Counted from the first letter of the stretch, positions 44,156 through 52,832 are shown. The stretch: 64,000 bases of DNA from Bryobacteraceae bacterium (GCA_028275505.1 JAPWUP010000001.1:1-64000); one strand, 5' to 3'. Made by a program: numbers and translations. Notes: generated from the letters alone by a model not told the origin.

Positions 44156-44726
44156 GTGAGCGTCTTTCGTCCGCCCTACAAGGACCCCAAGACAGGCGAG
44201 CGCCGGCAGTCTCGCATCTGGTGGTATGAGTTCTGGGTCGGTGGCCGGCGCATCCGCGAATCGGCGCGCACAACGCGCAAGACCGTGGCGATCGAAGCCG
44301 AGAACCGCCGGCGGGCGGCGGTGGAGCTTCACGCATCGAGGCATGCGCGCTGGTTCGGTCCGATCAAGCCGGACTGGTATGTCTTCCCGGCATCGAACCG
44401 GCGCAGGCCGGTTGATCCTGCCCGCCCTGTGGGGAGCCTGAAGCGGGCTTGGGAAGCCGTACGCCGCGCGGCAGGGGTCAACTGCCGGTTGCACGATCTG
44501 CGCCACACGTTCTGTACGAAACTGGCCGAGGCGGGCATCCCCGCTCAGGTCATGTTTGATATCATGTGAGGTGAGCCAGGCGATGCTGAAGCGGTACTCG
44601 CACATTCGGCTTGAGGCGCGGCGGCGTGCGATTGAGGCGCTGGAACGCGCGGGAGCGGAAGTTTCAGTTGGGGTCCCCAAAGAAATCCCAAAGTGTGCGA
44701 GACCGCCGCGAAGGCGAAGCCTGTAA
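44156..44726 (+). pseudogene. Tyrosine recombinase (phage-type integrase), internally deleted and frameshifted
   Basis: The first frame (GTG 44156 to 44569, GGAG upstream) starts like an integrase N-terminus, 'MSVFRPPYKDPKTGERRQSR'. After about 60 residues it jumps to the C-terminal catalytic part, 'RAWEAVRRAAGVNCRLHDLR' and 'HTFCTKLAEAGI', containing the second Arg box H-x-x-R-H. It stops at 'VMFDIM'. In a second frame from 44571 the end of the family continues as 'VSQAMLKRYSHIRLEARRRA', with the catalytic Tyr in R-Y-S-H. The first catalytic Arg region is missing, so about 200-250 residues were deleted, plus a short indel at about 44567. The end lies 20 bases from a tRNA gene. It is a dead integrase. 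Confidence 0.85.
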
Positions 44727-44746
44727 CTAACTGAAAACAAAGGATT

Positions 44747-44823
44747 GGGCGCGTAGCTCAGTTGGTCAGAGCGCCTGCTTCACACGCAGGAGGTCTCAGG
44801 TTCGAGTCCTGACGCGCCCACCA
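44747..44823 (+). tRNA. tRNA-Val (anticodon CAC), CCA encoded
   Basis: The full cloverleaf can be drawn. Acceptor GGGCGCG pairs with CGCGCCC; D-arm GCTC-AGTTGGTCA-GAGC; anticodon stem CCTGC/GCAGG with loop TTCACAC, giving anticodon CAC (reads GUG, Val). The variable loop is AGGTC and the T-arm is TCAGG-TTCGAGT-CCTGA. The discriminator A is followed by an encoded CCA. The integrase remnant ends just upstream, consistent with an island boundary. Confidence 0.96.
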
Positions 44824-45077
44824 CTCCCTGGCACGAACCCTCGCTGAATCGGAAAGCCGTGGACCCGTTTAGCCGAGAGCAGGCTATCGCTGCGCAAGTC
44901 CGCCATCGCCGAAACGCGCCGCAAGCGTCACTGGGAGCGTAGCGGTTCGTCGCGCCGGCGCATAGACTACGGGTCTGGGGGCTGCCGACGGCCCGCGGTC
45001 ATCGTCCTGCCCGATTCGAAACGCCTCCTTAAAGTGGCCCCCTTGCATTCCCCGGCCCGCGTGTACACTATGATCCA

Positions 45078-46535
45078 ATGACGCGCAGGCAAATGTTTCC
45101 GGCCCTCGCCGCGGGGCTCCGCCTTGCCCGGGCCGCCACACGGGCGCCCAATTTCCTCTTCATCCTCACCGACGACCACCGCTACGACTTTGCCGGAGCT
45201 CTCGGTCACCCATGGCTGAAAACGCCGGGCATGGATCGCCTAGTGCGGGAAGGCGTCCTGTTCCGCAACGCCTTCGTAACCACATCACTCTGCTCGCCCA
45301 GCCGCGCTAGCATTTTGACCGGCCTCTACATGCACGCTCATCGCGTCGTGGATAACTTCACCCCGTTCGATCCGAGGCTGCCCACCTTCCCCGCCCTGCT
45401 GCGCGAAGCCGGTTACCGTACCGCTTTCATCGGCAAGTGGCACATGGGAGGAGAGAGCGATGAGCCTCGCCCGGGCTTTGACCATTGGGTATCCTTCCGC
45501 GGCCAAGGCGAGTATTTCGACCCCGAATTGAACCGCAACGGCACACGCACGCGCGTTCGGGGCTATATCACGGACGTGCTTACCGCCGAGGCAGAGCAGT
45601 TCCTCTCCCAAACGGCTGGCCGTCCTTTCCTGCTCTATCTCTCCCACAAGGCCGTGCACTATGACTTCCAGCCGGCGCCGCGTCACCGGCATCTGTATGC
45701 CTGCGATCCGATCCCTCTGCCTTCCACCATGCCGTTTCGCGAAGAGCACTACCGTCAGAAGCCGGAGTGGATCCTGCGGCGACGCTATTCGCGCCAAGGG
45801 GTGGACGGGTTGTTCGGTCACCAAATGACCTTCGAGGCGGCCTATCGCAACTACTGTCGGAGCCTGATGGCGGTGGACGAAAGCGTAAGTGCGCTCCTGG
45901 CGGCGCTCGAGAAACACAAGCTTGCAGACAACACGATCGTGATTTATATGGGCGACAACGGCTATATGTGGGGCGAGCACGGTCTGCTGGACAAACGGTC
46001 CATGCACGAACCCTCGATCCGCGTTCCGCTGATCGTCTGGGCGCCGGCTCTGTTCCGCCCCGCGGTGCGCGAGGAAATGGTGCTCAATCTCGATCTGGCG
46101 CCCACCTTTCTTGAGGCCGCCGGAATCACACCCCGCTCTCCGATGCATGGGCGCTCGCTGCTTCCTCTGCTGCGTGGCGAGCATCCGCCGTGGCGCACCG
46201 ACTTTCTCTACGAGTACGAGTGGGAGTTCGATTTTCCCTACACGCCGACACTCGTCGGTCTGCGCACCGCTCGCTACAGTTACTGCCAGAGTCTGGGTGT
46301 GTGGGACAAAGACGAGCTTTACGATCTCACCGCGGATCCCGAACAGCGCCATAACTTGCTGGGCGACGTCAAAGTAGGCCTGCGACGGGGAAGGCTGGTG
46401 GAGCAAATCCCGGATCCTGCCCTCAGAGAGCTGGTGCGCGACCTCCAGCGCCGTATCTATGAGATCCTGCGCACGACGGGCGGCGACCCGCGTCGCTCCG
46501 GCCTGACGCCCGAAGGTCACGCGTATGCTCTCTGA
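45078..46535 (+). CDS. Sulfatase (arylsulfatase family), Tat-type N-terminus
   Basis: The 485-residue product starts 'MTRRQMFPALAAGLRLARA', a twin-arginine-like signal. The sulfatase core begins 'PNFLFILTDDHRYDFAG' with metal-binding Asp-Asp, and the formylglycine motif is 'LCSPSRASILTGLYMHAH' with Cys at about residue 72. Further metal/substrate motifs are 'YRTAFIGKWHMGGE', 'LYLSHKAVHYDFQP' and 'IVIYMGDNGYMWGEHGLLDK'. It resembles the S1 family acting on sulfated carbohydrates. The Cys must be matured by a formylglycine-generating enzyme or anaerobic maturase, not visible here. A second sulfatase is 1.8 kb downstream. Confidence 0.92.
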   Translation: MTRRQMFPALAAGLRLARAATRAPNFLFILTDDHRYDFAGALGHPWLKTPGMDRLVREGVLFRNAFVTTSLCSPSRASILTGLYMHAHRVVDNFTPFDPRLPTFPALLREAGYRTAFIGKWHMGGESDEPRPGFDHWVSFRGQGEYFDPELNRNGTRTRVRGYITDVLTAEAEQFLSQTAGRPFLLYLSHKAVHYDFQPAPRHRHLYACDPIPLPSTMPFREEHYRQKPEWILRRRYSRQGVDGLFGHQMTFEAAYRNYCRSLMAVDESVSALLAALEKHKLADNTIVIYMGDNGYMWGEHGLLDKRSMHEPSIRVPLIVWAPALFRPAVREEMVLNLDLAPTFLEAAGITPRSPMHGRSLLPLLRGEHPPWRTDFLYEYEWEFDFPYTPTLVGLRTARYSYCQSLGVWDKDELYDLTADPEQRHNLLGDVKVGLRRGRLVEQIPDPALRELVRDLQRRIYEILRTTGGDPRRSGLTPEGHAYAL

Positions 46536-46613
46536 CGGCCGCGCGCTCCGGAGGATTTGCCTGAGCCGCGGCGCCTGGCGATCGCAATCAAACCTGGAGG
46601 AGCGTGAAACCCT

Positions 46614-48206
46614 ATGTCAGAAAGAGTCGAATCCTGGACCCGCAGGGAATGGCTGCAAGGCGTGACTTGCGGCCTGGCCTCGGCGGCCGGGCAGGCTAGC
46701 CAGGCCGTTACCGAGTCACCCTACCGAACTTACTGGGGGGATTTGCACAACCACAATCTGATCGGCTACGCGCAGGGCTCCCTGCGACGGACCTTCGAGA
46801 TCGCCCGCGAGCACCTGGATTTCTTTGCCTTCACGCCTCACGCCCACTGGCACGACATCGGCCATTACGAGAACGCCATTGAAAACAAGTGGATCAACGG
46901 CTTTGCCGTCACGCGAGCGCGCTGGCCCGAGGTCGTGCGAATGGCGCGCGAGTTCGATTCGCCGGGGCGCTTCGTCCCCATTCTGGGCTACGAGTGTCAC
47001 TCGGCCAGTTTGGGCGACTACCACATTCTCTTCCCCGACCTCGATGCCGAGCTCGAGCTGTTTGACGATTTGCGCCGCTGGCAGGAGTTCGCCCGCCGGC
47101 GAGGATGTTTGCTGATCCCTCACCACCCTGCTTGCCGGCAAGGCCACCGGGGCGCCAACATCGCTTTTCTGGATCCCTCAGTTTCGCCTGTGCTTGAGGT
47201 CTACTCGGAATGGGGCAACGCCGAGCACGACCGCGCGCCCTTCCCTTACGTCCGCCATACTGAACCCGGTCGCTGGACTCGCAACACCTGGCAATACTTT
47301 CTCTCCCAAGGCCACCGGCTCGGCGTCATTGCTTCCACCGACGATCACCTGGGCTACCCCGGGGCCTATCGCGAAGGACTGGCGGCAGTGAAGGCGCGGG
47401 AGCTGAGCCGGCCCGCCATTTTCGAGGCCCTGCGCGCGCGTCGCTGCTACGCCGTCACCGGGGACCGGATCGCGCTCGAGTTCACACTCAATGGCCACAG
47501 GATGGGCGAGGAGCTGCCTTATGCGCGGCACCGCGAAATCCAGGTGCAAGTGAGCGGCTGGGATCAGGTGGATCGCGTGGAAGTTCTCAAGAACAACCGC
47601 GTGCTCCATCGCGATTTCCCCTGCGATCGCATCCCGTCAGCTCGAAGCTGGGAGCGACCTGTGCTAGTGCGTTTCGAATTCGGTTGGGGACCCTGGCCGG
47701 CGCTTGGCATCACGCGCGTCTGCGACTGGGAAATGCGGATCAGCGTGGAGGGAGGTCAGATCGCAGCCTTCCAGACCTGCTTCCAGTCGGGGCCGCTGGA
47801 CGAGAGTCGGCGTGACCGCGTGCTGGAGGCCGGCCCCCAGCAGATTCGTGTCCGTTCATTCACTGCGCTGCGCGAGCGCATTGATGATATCTCGACCAAG
47901 GCCGTGGTGCTGAAGATCCAGGGCCGCCCCGACACCCGCCTTACCGTCGCCCTCGAGCAGCCCGTGCGCACGAGCCTGACGCAGACGCTGGCCCAGTTGA
48001 GCGAGAGTTCGGAGATGCTGTTCACCGGCGACTTTCCCAAGGAGTCGGCCATGCTGCATCGGCTGGTGTTCGCGGACCACTACGATACGCAGTTCACTCT
48101 GCGCGACGAGGATCCCGGCGGCGAGCCCACCTGGTACTACGTTCGCGTGGTGCAGGCCAACGGCCAGCTCGCCTGGTCCAGCCCCATCTGGGTCGCGTCG
48201 GCGTAA
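46614..48206 (+). CDS. DUF3604-type metallohydrolase-like protein, Tat-type N-terminus
   Basis: The 530-residue product starts with 'SWTRREWLQGVTCGLASAAG', a Tat-like signal. The body opens 'TYWGDLHNHNLIGYAQGSLR' and 'FFAFTPHAHWHDIGHYE', the PHP-like metal-binding His/Asp cluster of DUF3604 proteins. 'LGYECHSASLGDYHILFPD', 'LIPHHPACRQGHRG' and 'IASTDDHLGYPGAYREGLAA' supply the remaining His and Asp ligands. A C-terminal beta-rich domain contains 'REIQVQVSGWDQVDRVEVLK'. It is probably a secreted phosphoesterase or hydrolase acting with the flanking sulfatases on a sulfated substrate. Reaction unproven. Confidence 0.85.
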   Translation: MSERVESWTRREWLQGVTCGLASAAGQASQAVTESPYRTYWGDLHNHNLIGYAQGSLRRTFEIAREHLDFFAFTPHAHWHDIGHYENAIENKWINGFAVTRARWPEVVRMAREFDSPGRFVPILGYECHSASLGDYHILFPDLDAELELFDDLRRWQEFARRRGCLLIPHHPACRQGHRGANIAFLDPSVSPVLEVYSEWGNAEHDRAPFPYVRHTEPGRWTRNTWQYFLSQGHRLGVIASTDDHLGYPGAYREGLAAVKARELSRPAIFEALRARRCYAVTGDRIALEFTLNGHRMGEELPYARHREIQVQVSGWDQVDRVEVLKNNRVLHRDFPCDRIPSARSWERPVLVRFEFGWGPWPALGITRVCDWEMRISVEGGQIAAFQTCFQSGPLDESRRDRVLEAGPQQIRVRSFTALRERIDDISTKAVVLKIQGRPDTRLTVALEQPVRTSLTQTLAQLSESSEMLFTGDFPKESAMLHRLVFADHYDTQFTLRDEDPGGEPTWYYVRVVQANGQLAWSSPIWVASA

Positions 48207-48371
48207 GTGAGCCTGCACGCTACCTCGCGGGCAGCGAAGCCACGTGCGCAGAAGAAGGCATCCACCCATGGCCCAACAATCTCCAGGGTTCGGGCGCGCA
48301 ACCGCGCCAGCCGCTGGCAGCCGGCCTACCCAGAAAAATGCATAGAGTAAAATACGCCGAGGGATGAGACT

Positions 48372-49778
48372 ATGAAGCTCACACGTCGCAGCCTGCTATC
48401 CGGCGTTGCCGCGCCCGCGATCCTTCAACAGCCCAAAAACAAACCCAACATCCTTTTCCTGTTGTCCGACGATCACAGTTATCCCTACCTCGGCGTTTAC
48501 GGCGCCAGGTGGATGTCCACGCCCACCCTGGATCGCCTGGCCGCCGAGGGCCTGCGCTTTGACAGGATGTTCACCTCTTCCCCGCAATGCGTTCCCTCGC
48601 GTGCGGCGTTCATGACCGGCCAGTCGCCGGTCGCGGTTCGCGTAGGGCGTTTCAACACTCCGCTGCCGCCCGACGTGAAAAGCCTTCCGGAATATCTGCG
48701 CGAACTCGGTTACTACACCGGGGTTTGCGGCCGGTATTTCCACCTGGACGGCGTGATCAAAGCCGGCCCCATTACCCAGCGCGTCTACGAGAAATACGGA
48801 TTGAAGACCTGGAACAAACGGGTGGATTACCTCGACGTGAGCCCGCAAGGACAGACGCCCGCCAGGTTCCGCGAATTTCTCTCACGCGTGCCCAGGAACA
48901 CGCCGTGGTTCCTCTGGATCAACTTCAGCGATCCCCATCACGTGTGGGACAAAGACGCCGGTCACGTAAATCCTGCGGCGATCGAATTGCCGCCGCATCT
49001 GCCGGACCTTCCGGGGGTACGAGAAGACCTGGCCCGATACTGCGGAGAGATCGAGCGTCTGGATTCCCTGGTGGCTGAAAACCTGGAAGTCCTGCGGAAA
49101 AGCGGTCAGGAGGAAAACACTCTGGTGTTATTCGCAGGGGACAACGGCATGGCGTTCCCCCACGGCAAAGGATCCTTGTACGATCCGGGGTTGCACGTGC
49201 CGCTCATCGTCCGATGGCCGGGTCGGGGACGGACCGGCGTAACCGACGCGCTGATCTCGGGCGAGGACCTCGCGCCGACTTTCATCGAGGCAGCAGGCGG
49301 GAAACCTCCGGAACGGATGACCGGCCGCAGCTTCCTGGGATTGATTACGGGCGGTTCTTACCAGCCGCGCAAATATATCTTTGCCCAGCGCCTGCACCAC
49401 GGTAACCAGCCTTTCACGGCGAATACAAAATCCGCAGGCTTCGACCTGGGCCGCTGCGTCCGCAGCGATCGGTGGAAGCTGATCTATAACTGCACGCCGT
49501 ACATGGAATACCAGCCCACCGACAGCGCCCGGGATCCGAGCTGGCAACAAATCGTCCAAGCCCACGCCGAGGGTAAACTCCCGCCCGCCATCGAGCGCGC
49601 TTACTTCCAGCGACCCCGGCCTGTAATCGAGCTTTATGATCTGGCAAAGGATCCCGGCGAACTCAACAACCTGGCCGGCGATCCGAACTACAAAGCGGTT
49701 CAGGAAGAACTGATCGCTGCTCTCACCGAAAAGATGATCATTGACTTCGACTTCCTGCCGCCACCTACGGCGGACTGA
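48372..49778 (+). CDS. Sulfatase, Tat-type N-terminus
   Basis: The 468-residue product begins 'MKLTRRSLLSGVAAPAIL', a Tat signal, with GAGGG 8 bases before ATG. 'PNILFLLSDDHSYPYLGVYG' gives the metal site. The formylglycine motif is 'SSPQCVPSRAAFMTGQSPVA' with Cys at about 73. 'YTGVCGRYFHLDG', 'WINFSDPHHVWDKDAGHVNP' and 'LVLFAGDNGMAFPHGKGSLY' follow. The substrate-binding loops differ from those of the first sulfatase, so the two probably act on different linkages. It resembles sulfatases of the iduronate-2-/choline-sulfatase type more than arylsulfatase A. Confidence 0.92.
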   Translation: MKLTRRSLLSGVAAPAILQQPKNKPNILFLLSDDHSYPYLGVYGARWMSTPTLDRLAAEGLRFDRMFTSSPQCVPSRAAFMTGQSPVAVRVGRFNTPLPPDVKSLPEYLRELGYYTGVCGRYFHLDGVIKAGPITQRVYEKYGLKTWNKRVDYLDVSPQGQTPARFREFLSRVPRNTPWFLWINFSDPHHVWDKDAGHVNPAAIELPPHLPDLPGVREDLARYCGEIERLDSLVAENLEVLRKSGQEENTLVLFAGDNGMAFPHGKGSLYDPGLHVPLIVRWPGRGRTGVTDALISGEDLAPTFIEAAGGKPPERMTGRSFLGLITGGSYQPRKYIFAQRLHHGNQPFTANTKSAGFDLGRCVRSDRWKLIYNCTPYMEYQPTDSARDPSWQQIVQAHAEGKLPPAIERAYFQRPRPVIELYDLAKDPGELNNLAGDPNYKAVQEELIAALTEKMIIDFDFLPPPTAD

Positions 49779-49890
49779 AAGATGCGAACAGCGCGACGCG
49801 GGACCTTCCCACGGGCCGGTTTTGCTCTGACCCCACGCGATCGAGCCCTGCGCATCAGTCACTTGCCTGGCCGCTGACGGAAAGCGACCT

Positions 49891-49909
49891 GCCGCCGGCG
49901 GCTTTCTTC
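49891..49909 (+). terminator. Weak candidate terminator after the second sulfatase
   Basis: A GC palindrome GCCGCCGGCGGC is followed by TTTCTTCGT in the gap between convergent genes. The stem has no spare loop and the T-run is short, so it may be only partly effective. Confidence 0.3.
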
Positions 49910-49937
49910 GTTCCCTCACCGCGCCGGCGCCAACAGT

Positions 49938-51170
49938 TCAGAAGGACAGCGATTCCGCCAGCAGCTCGGTCACATCGCGAACCACCATGCGCCCGTCGTA
50001 GCCAGTCACCTTCAGCGCGTCCTCGAAACGCGAAAGCTCATAAGGACAGGAGATCGCCAGCACGTCGGCGCCGGTCGCCACCGCTTCCTTGATGCGGCGC
50101 TCCGAAAGCCTCTCGTAACCTTTCGCCTTGAAGTAAGTGTCCAGCCACATCCCGCCGCCACCGCCACCGCAGCAAATCGCGTTCACGCGATTGTGCACCA
50201 TTTCCACGAGGCGGATGCCAGGGATCGCCCGTAACAGCGCGCGGGGCTCTTCGTAAAAGCCGTTGTGCCGGCCCAGGCAGCAGGAATCGTGGTACGTCAC
50301 GACGTACGGCAGCCTGCGCGTGAGCATGGGCCGCAACTGATCCAGGCGCCGCGCCAGAAAAGGAGTCGTCTGCTCGACGGGGTAACGGAAGCCGCGCTCG
50401 GGGTATTCGTAAACAAAAGCGTCGTAGGCGTGTACCCCTGAAGTTACGATCCGGTTGAACCGGTAGCGCGAAAAAACCACCATGTTGTAGTCCATCAGGG
50501 TGTCGAACAGCCCCCGTTCGCCGAGCAAGCGCGCGCACTCCCCGGCGCACTTTTCCTCGTTCCCCAGAATGGCAAAGTCAATACCGAGCGCATGAAACAG
50601 CCGCGCCGTGGCTCGGCTCACATCCTGGCCGCGGGGATGGTACGAGTTATGACACTCCACGATCCACAATACATCCACCGGTCCCGGGTTCTCGGAGAGG
50701 ATTCTTACCGGTACGCCCGCCGTCTTTACCCACGCCGCGCGCTTCCGGGAGGGCTCGCCGAACGGGTTGCCGTAGCGGAGGGTATTCTCCAGCGCGCGGT
50801 GGAGCTCGGCCGGCACCTCGGAAAGATTCAGGAAAACCTGCTCCTTGATCAGGGGCAGCAGAATTTCAGTAAGTCGGATGCCCCGCGGGCATTTGGCCAT
50901 GCAACTGTAACAGGCGACGCAACCGAGCAAAGCTTCGCTTCGAATTACTTTCTCGATTTGTCCCGCCCGCAACATGGCTATCAGTCGTCGCGGCGGGTAC
51001 TCCATCACGTCCCCGTAAGGGCAGCTCGCCGTGCACATACCGCACTGCATACAGGCGAGGATGCGTCGCCCTTCGGGAAAATCGAATAAGTTGTCCAAAC
51101 TTAGCTCCACGCCCGCGGGCAGCGGGAGCTGGCTCGTTGCCCCCCTATCGAACACGGCTGACTGCGTCAC
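49938..51170 (-). CDS. HdrD/DsrK-like iron-sulfur protein (HdrC-HdrB fusion type)
   Basis: The 410-residue product starts at GTG with GGAGG upstream. The N-terminal HdrC-like part has two [4Fe-4S] motifs, 'CMQCGMCTASCP' and 'CVACYSCMAKCP'. The C-terminal HdrB-like part carries CCG-type Cys segments: 'LWIVECHNSYHPRGQDVS' with 'EEKCAGECARLLG', then 'VTYHDSCCLGRHNG' and 'AICCGGGGGGMWLDTY'. Such single-chain proteins (HdrD, DsrK, TmcB) pass electrons between a membrane partner and a thiol/disulfide or cofactor. No membrane subunit is beside it. It is next to the Rrf2 regulator and opposite the large Hdr/Mvh operon, so it may share that regulator. Exact partner unknown. Confidence 0.85.
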   Translation of the reverse strand: MTQSAVFDRGATSQLPLPAGVELSLDNLFDFPEGRRILACMQCGMCTASCPYGDVMEYPPRRLIAMLRAGQIEKVIRSEALLGCVACYSCMAKCPRGIRLTEILLPLIKEQVFLNLSEVPAELHRALENTLRYGNPFGEPSRKRAAWVKTAGVPVRILSENPGPVDVLWIVECHNSYHPRGQDVSRATARLFHALGIDFAILGNEEKCAGECARLLGERGLFDTLMDYNMVVFSRYRFNRIVTSGVHAYDAFVYEYPERGFRYPVEQTTPFLARRLDQLRPMLTRRLPYVVTYHDSCCLGRHNGFYEEPRALLRAIPGIRLVEMVHNRVNAICCGGGGGGMWLDTYFKAKGYERLSERRIKEAVATGADVLAISCPYELSRFEDALKVTGYDGRMVVRDVTELLAESLSF

Positions 51171-51278
51171 GCTCCACCTCCTCCCGGCCCAGGCTCAGAC
51201 TTCAGGGCCGCGCAGATAAGCGACTCTTGGATACGAAGGTCATAGAATCCCGCTAGCTGAAACTTTCGTCCCGCCCAC

Positions 51279-51845
51279 TCAATCCAGCGGCTGTCGCACA
51301 TCCCAGACTTCCTCCCCGGGCAGCGAGCCAGTTCCTTCCTTGGCTCCGTTCCCTCGCTCCTCTGTCCCTACCGCAATTCCAGCCGCGCCCGCAGCTCCGG
51401 CAGCCCGGACGGCCCCCAAATCATCACGCTCTTTTTTCGACCACGCCTCAGCCACCTGGGCGAGCGTTGTCTCCCGGAGGTACCGCAAGATTTCGGACCT
51501 CACTTTCTCCCAGGAAGCGTGCATCGGACAAGGCGACGCTTCATTGCACTCTGCAATCCCCGTAAAGCATTGCCGGAACTGGCCAAGCCCGTCCACCGCC
51601 TCCACGACGTCAATCAAAGCAACCTTGGACGCAGGCACCCGGAGCCGGAAACCTCCCGTTAGCCCGGGGCTGGAACTTACAATGCCCGCACGAACCAACT
51701 GGTGGAGAACCTTGGCCAAGAAAGCGTACGGGATGTTTTCCTTGGCGGCAATCTCACGGGCCTTCAGCGGCGCGCCCGGCCCCTCGCGCGCCAGGCGAAC
51801 CAAGGCCTTCACGGCGTAAGCGCAGGCTCGCGAGCAAACGAGCAT
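51279..51845 (-). CDS. Rrf2-family transcriptional regulator (IscR/NsrR-like, probable Fe-S sensor)
   Basis: The 188-residue product has a winged helix 'YAVKALVRLAREGPGAPLKA', 'REIAAKENIPYAFLAKVLHQ' and 'LVRAGIVSSSPGLTGGFRLR', the Rrf2 DNA-binding region. The cluster-binding segment 'QCFTGIAECNEASPCPMHAS' has three Cys spaced C-x6-C-x5-C, close to IscR/NsrR spacing. A low-complexity Ala/Gly tail of about 40 residues ('AVRAAGAAGAAGIAVGTEER') is unusual. It is divergent from the Hdr/Mvh operon and upstream of the HdrD-like gene, and so likely controls both in response to oxygen, NO or iron-sulfur status. Confidence 0.88.
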   Translation of the reverse strand: MLVCSRACAYAVKALVRLAREGPGAPLKAREIAAKENIPYAFLAKVLHQLVRAGIVSSSPGLTGGFRLRVPASKVALIDVVEAVDGLGQFRQCFTGIAECNEASPCPMHASWEKVRSEILRYLRETTLAQVAEAWSKKERDDLGAVRAAGAAGAAGIAVGTEERGNGAKEGTGSLPGEEVWDVRQPLD

Positions 51846-51972
51846 CTGTCCCCCCCTTGCGCCGCTTGATACGAGCTTCCAAGCTCCCGGCGACCGCTGG
51901 CTACGCGCGGCTGCCCGGAATCGGGCTTTGGCCGTCTCGCAAGAACCTCGCTGCTCGACTTACCAGTCACTA

Positions 51973-52003
51973 AGTCTGGCCTCCGCGAGCGGAGTTTCAG
52001 ACT
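51973..52003. promoter_or_regulatory. Nested dyad, candidate Rrf2 operator
   Basis: Outer arms AGTCTG (51973-51978) and CAGACT (51998-52003) enclose inner arms CTCCGC (51981-51986) and GCGGAG (51989-51994) with a GA centre. It lies between the divergent Rrf2 and HdrC genes, about 57 bases upstream of the HdrC promoter -35. Binding by the neighbouring Rrf2 protein is inferred from position and symmetry. Confidence 0.45.
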
Positions 52004-52059
52004 CTAAGATCTGTTAGCTCCCGGGTACCACTTTTTTCGTAAAAATGACCTTAATACCC

Positions 52060-52088
52060 TTGATTCCTTTTGCCGCCCCGATTATTAT
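52060..52088 (+). promoter_or_regulatory. Sigma-70-type promoter of the Hdr/Mvh/Nuo operon
   Basis: TTGATT (52060-52065) and TATTAT (52083-52088) are separated by exactly 17 bases in an AT-rich stretch. The leader to ATG 52145 would be about 50 bases. GGAGG precedes that ATG. Confidence 0.6.
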
Positions 52089-52144
52089 ACTGTCTGGAAG
52101 TTCCGGCCGCCAAGAAAAAAATTTCGGCGGTCCGAGGAGGGCAC

Positions 52145-52822
52145 ATGATCAGGCAATCCCACCGCCTGCCCGGCGCGCTACCCCCTCGCGAGCGGGAACT
52201 CCGGGAAACCTTCCTCAAGCAGGTCGAACTGGTCCCGGGAGGAGACCGCCTGTCCCGTTGCTTGCAGTGCGGTACGTGCACGGGGAGTTGTCCGGTCAGT
52301 TACGCCATGGATCTTTCGCCGCGCATGATGATCGCCCTTTTCCGGGCGGGCATGATCGAAGAGATCTTGCACAGCCGCTCGATCTGGATTTGTGCTTCCT
52401 GCTACATGTGCACCACCCGGTGCCCCCAGCAAATCAAGATCACCGACCTGCTGTACGCGCTCAAACGCGTCGCCATGGAAAAGAAACTCTACCCGGATCG
52501 CTTCCCGGTCTATCTGCTTTCCAACAGCTTTGTGAGGCTGCTTTATCGCTATGGCCGCAACCATGAGCTGCTTCTGCTCCTGCGTTTCCAGCTTCGCCGG
52601 GATCCGCTCCAACTGTTGCGCATGCTGCCACTGGGATGGGCCATGTACCGCCGGGGAAGGCTCGCCCTCTGGCCGAAACGCATTCACGGCGTTTCCGCAA
52701 TCCGCCAGATGATTGACGCGGCGAAAACGCTGGAGCTGCCGCGCGAAGCCGCGCCGCTGGAGTTCGTGCCGGGCGCCATCGGCTACCGGGCCGTCGGTCA
52801 ACTGCCCGAAAAGGCGGTTTGA
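52145..52822 (+). CDS. hdrC: Heterodisulfide-reductase-like subunit C
   Basis: Start ATG 52145 (225 residues) is supported by GGAGG; the track ORF begins 75 bases too early. Two [4Fe-4S] motifs are present, 'CLQCGTCTGSCP' (about 41-52) and 'CASCYMCTTRCP' (about 90-101), followed by 'QQIKITDLLYALKRVAMEKK' and a helical C-terminus. This is the electron-relay subunit that carries electrons from HdrA to HdrB. The C-terminal about 60 residues are longer than in the smallest methanogen HdrC proteins. It is followed after 10 bases by HdrB, both in the operon driven from 52060. Confidence 0.92.
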   Translation: MIRQSHRLPGALPPRERELRETFLKQVELVPGGDRLSRCLQCGTCTGSCPVSYAMDLSPRMMIALFRAGMIEEILHSRSIWICASCYMCTTRCPQQIKITDLLYALKRVAMEKKLYPDRFPVYLLSNSFVRLLYRYGRNHELLLLLRFQLRRDPLQLLRMLPLGWAMYRRGRLALWPKRIHGVSAIRQMIDAAKTLELPREAAPLEFVPGAIGYRAVGQLPEKAV

Positions 52823-52832
52823 GGAGGTGGGC

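Noticed and set aside
44075-44740. 221-residue minus-strand ORF near the tRNA
   Set aside because: Antisense to the integrase remnant, whose two frames carry clear catalytic motifs.
45043-45077. TTGCAT ... TACACTATGAT promoter just before the first sulfatase
   Set aside because: Spacing is 15 or 20 bases depending on the -10 chosen, and either would place transcription start at the start codon; not convincing.
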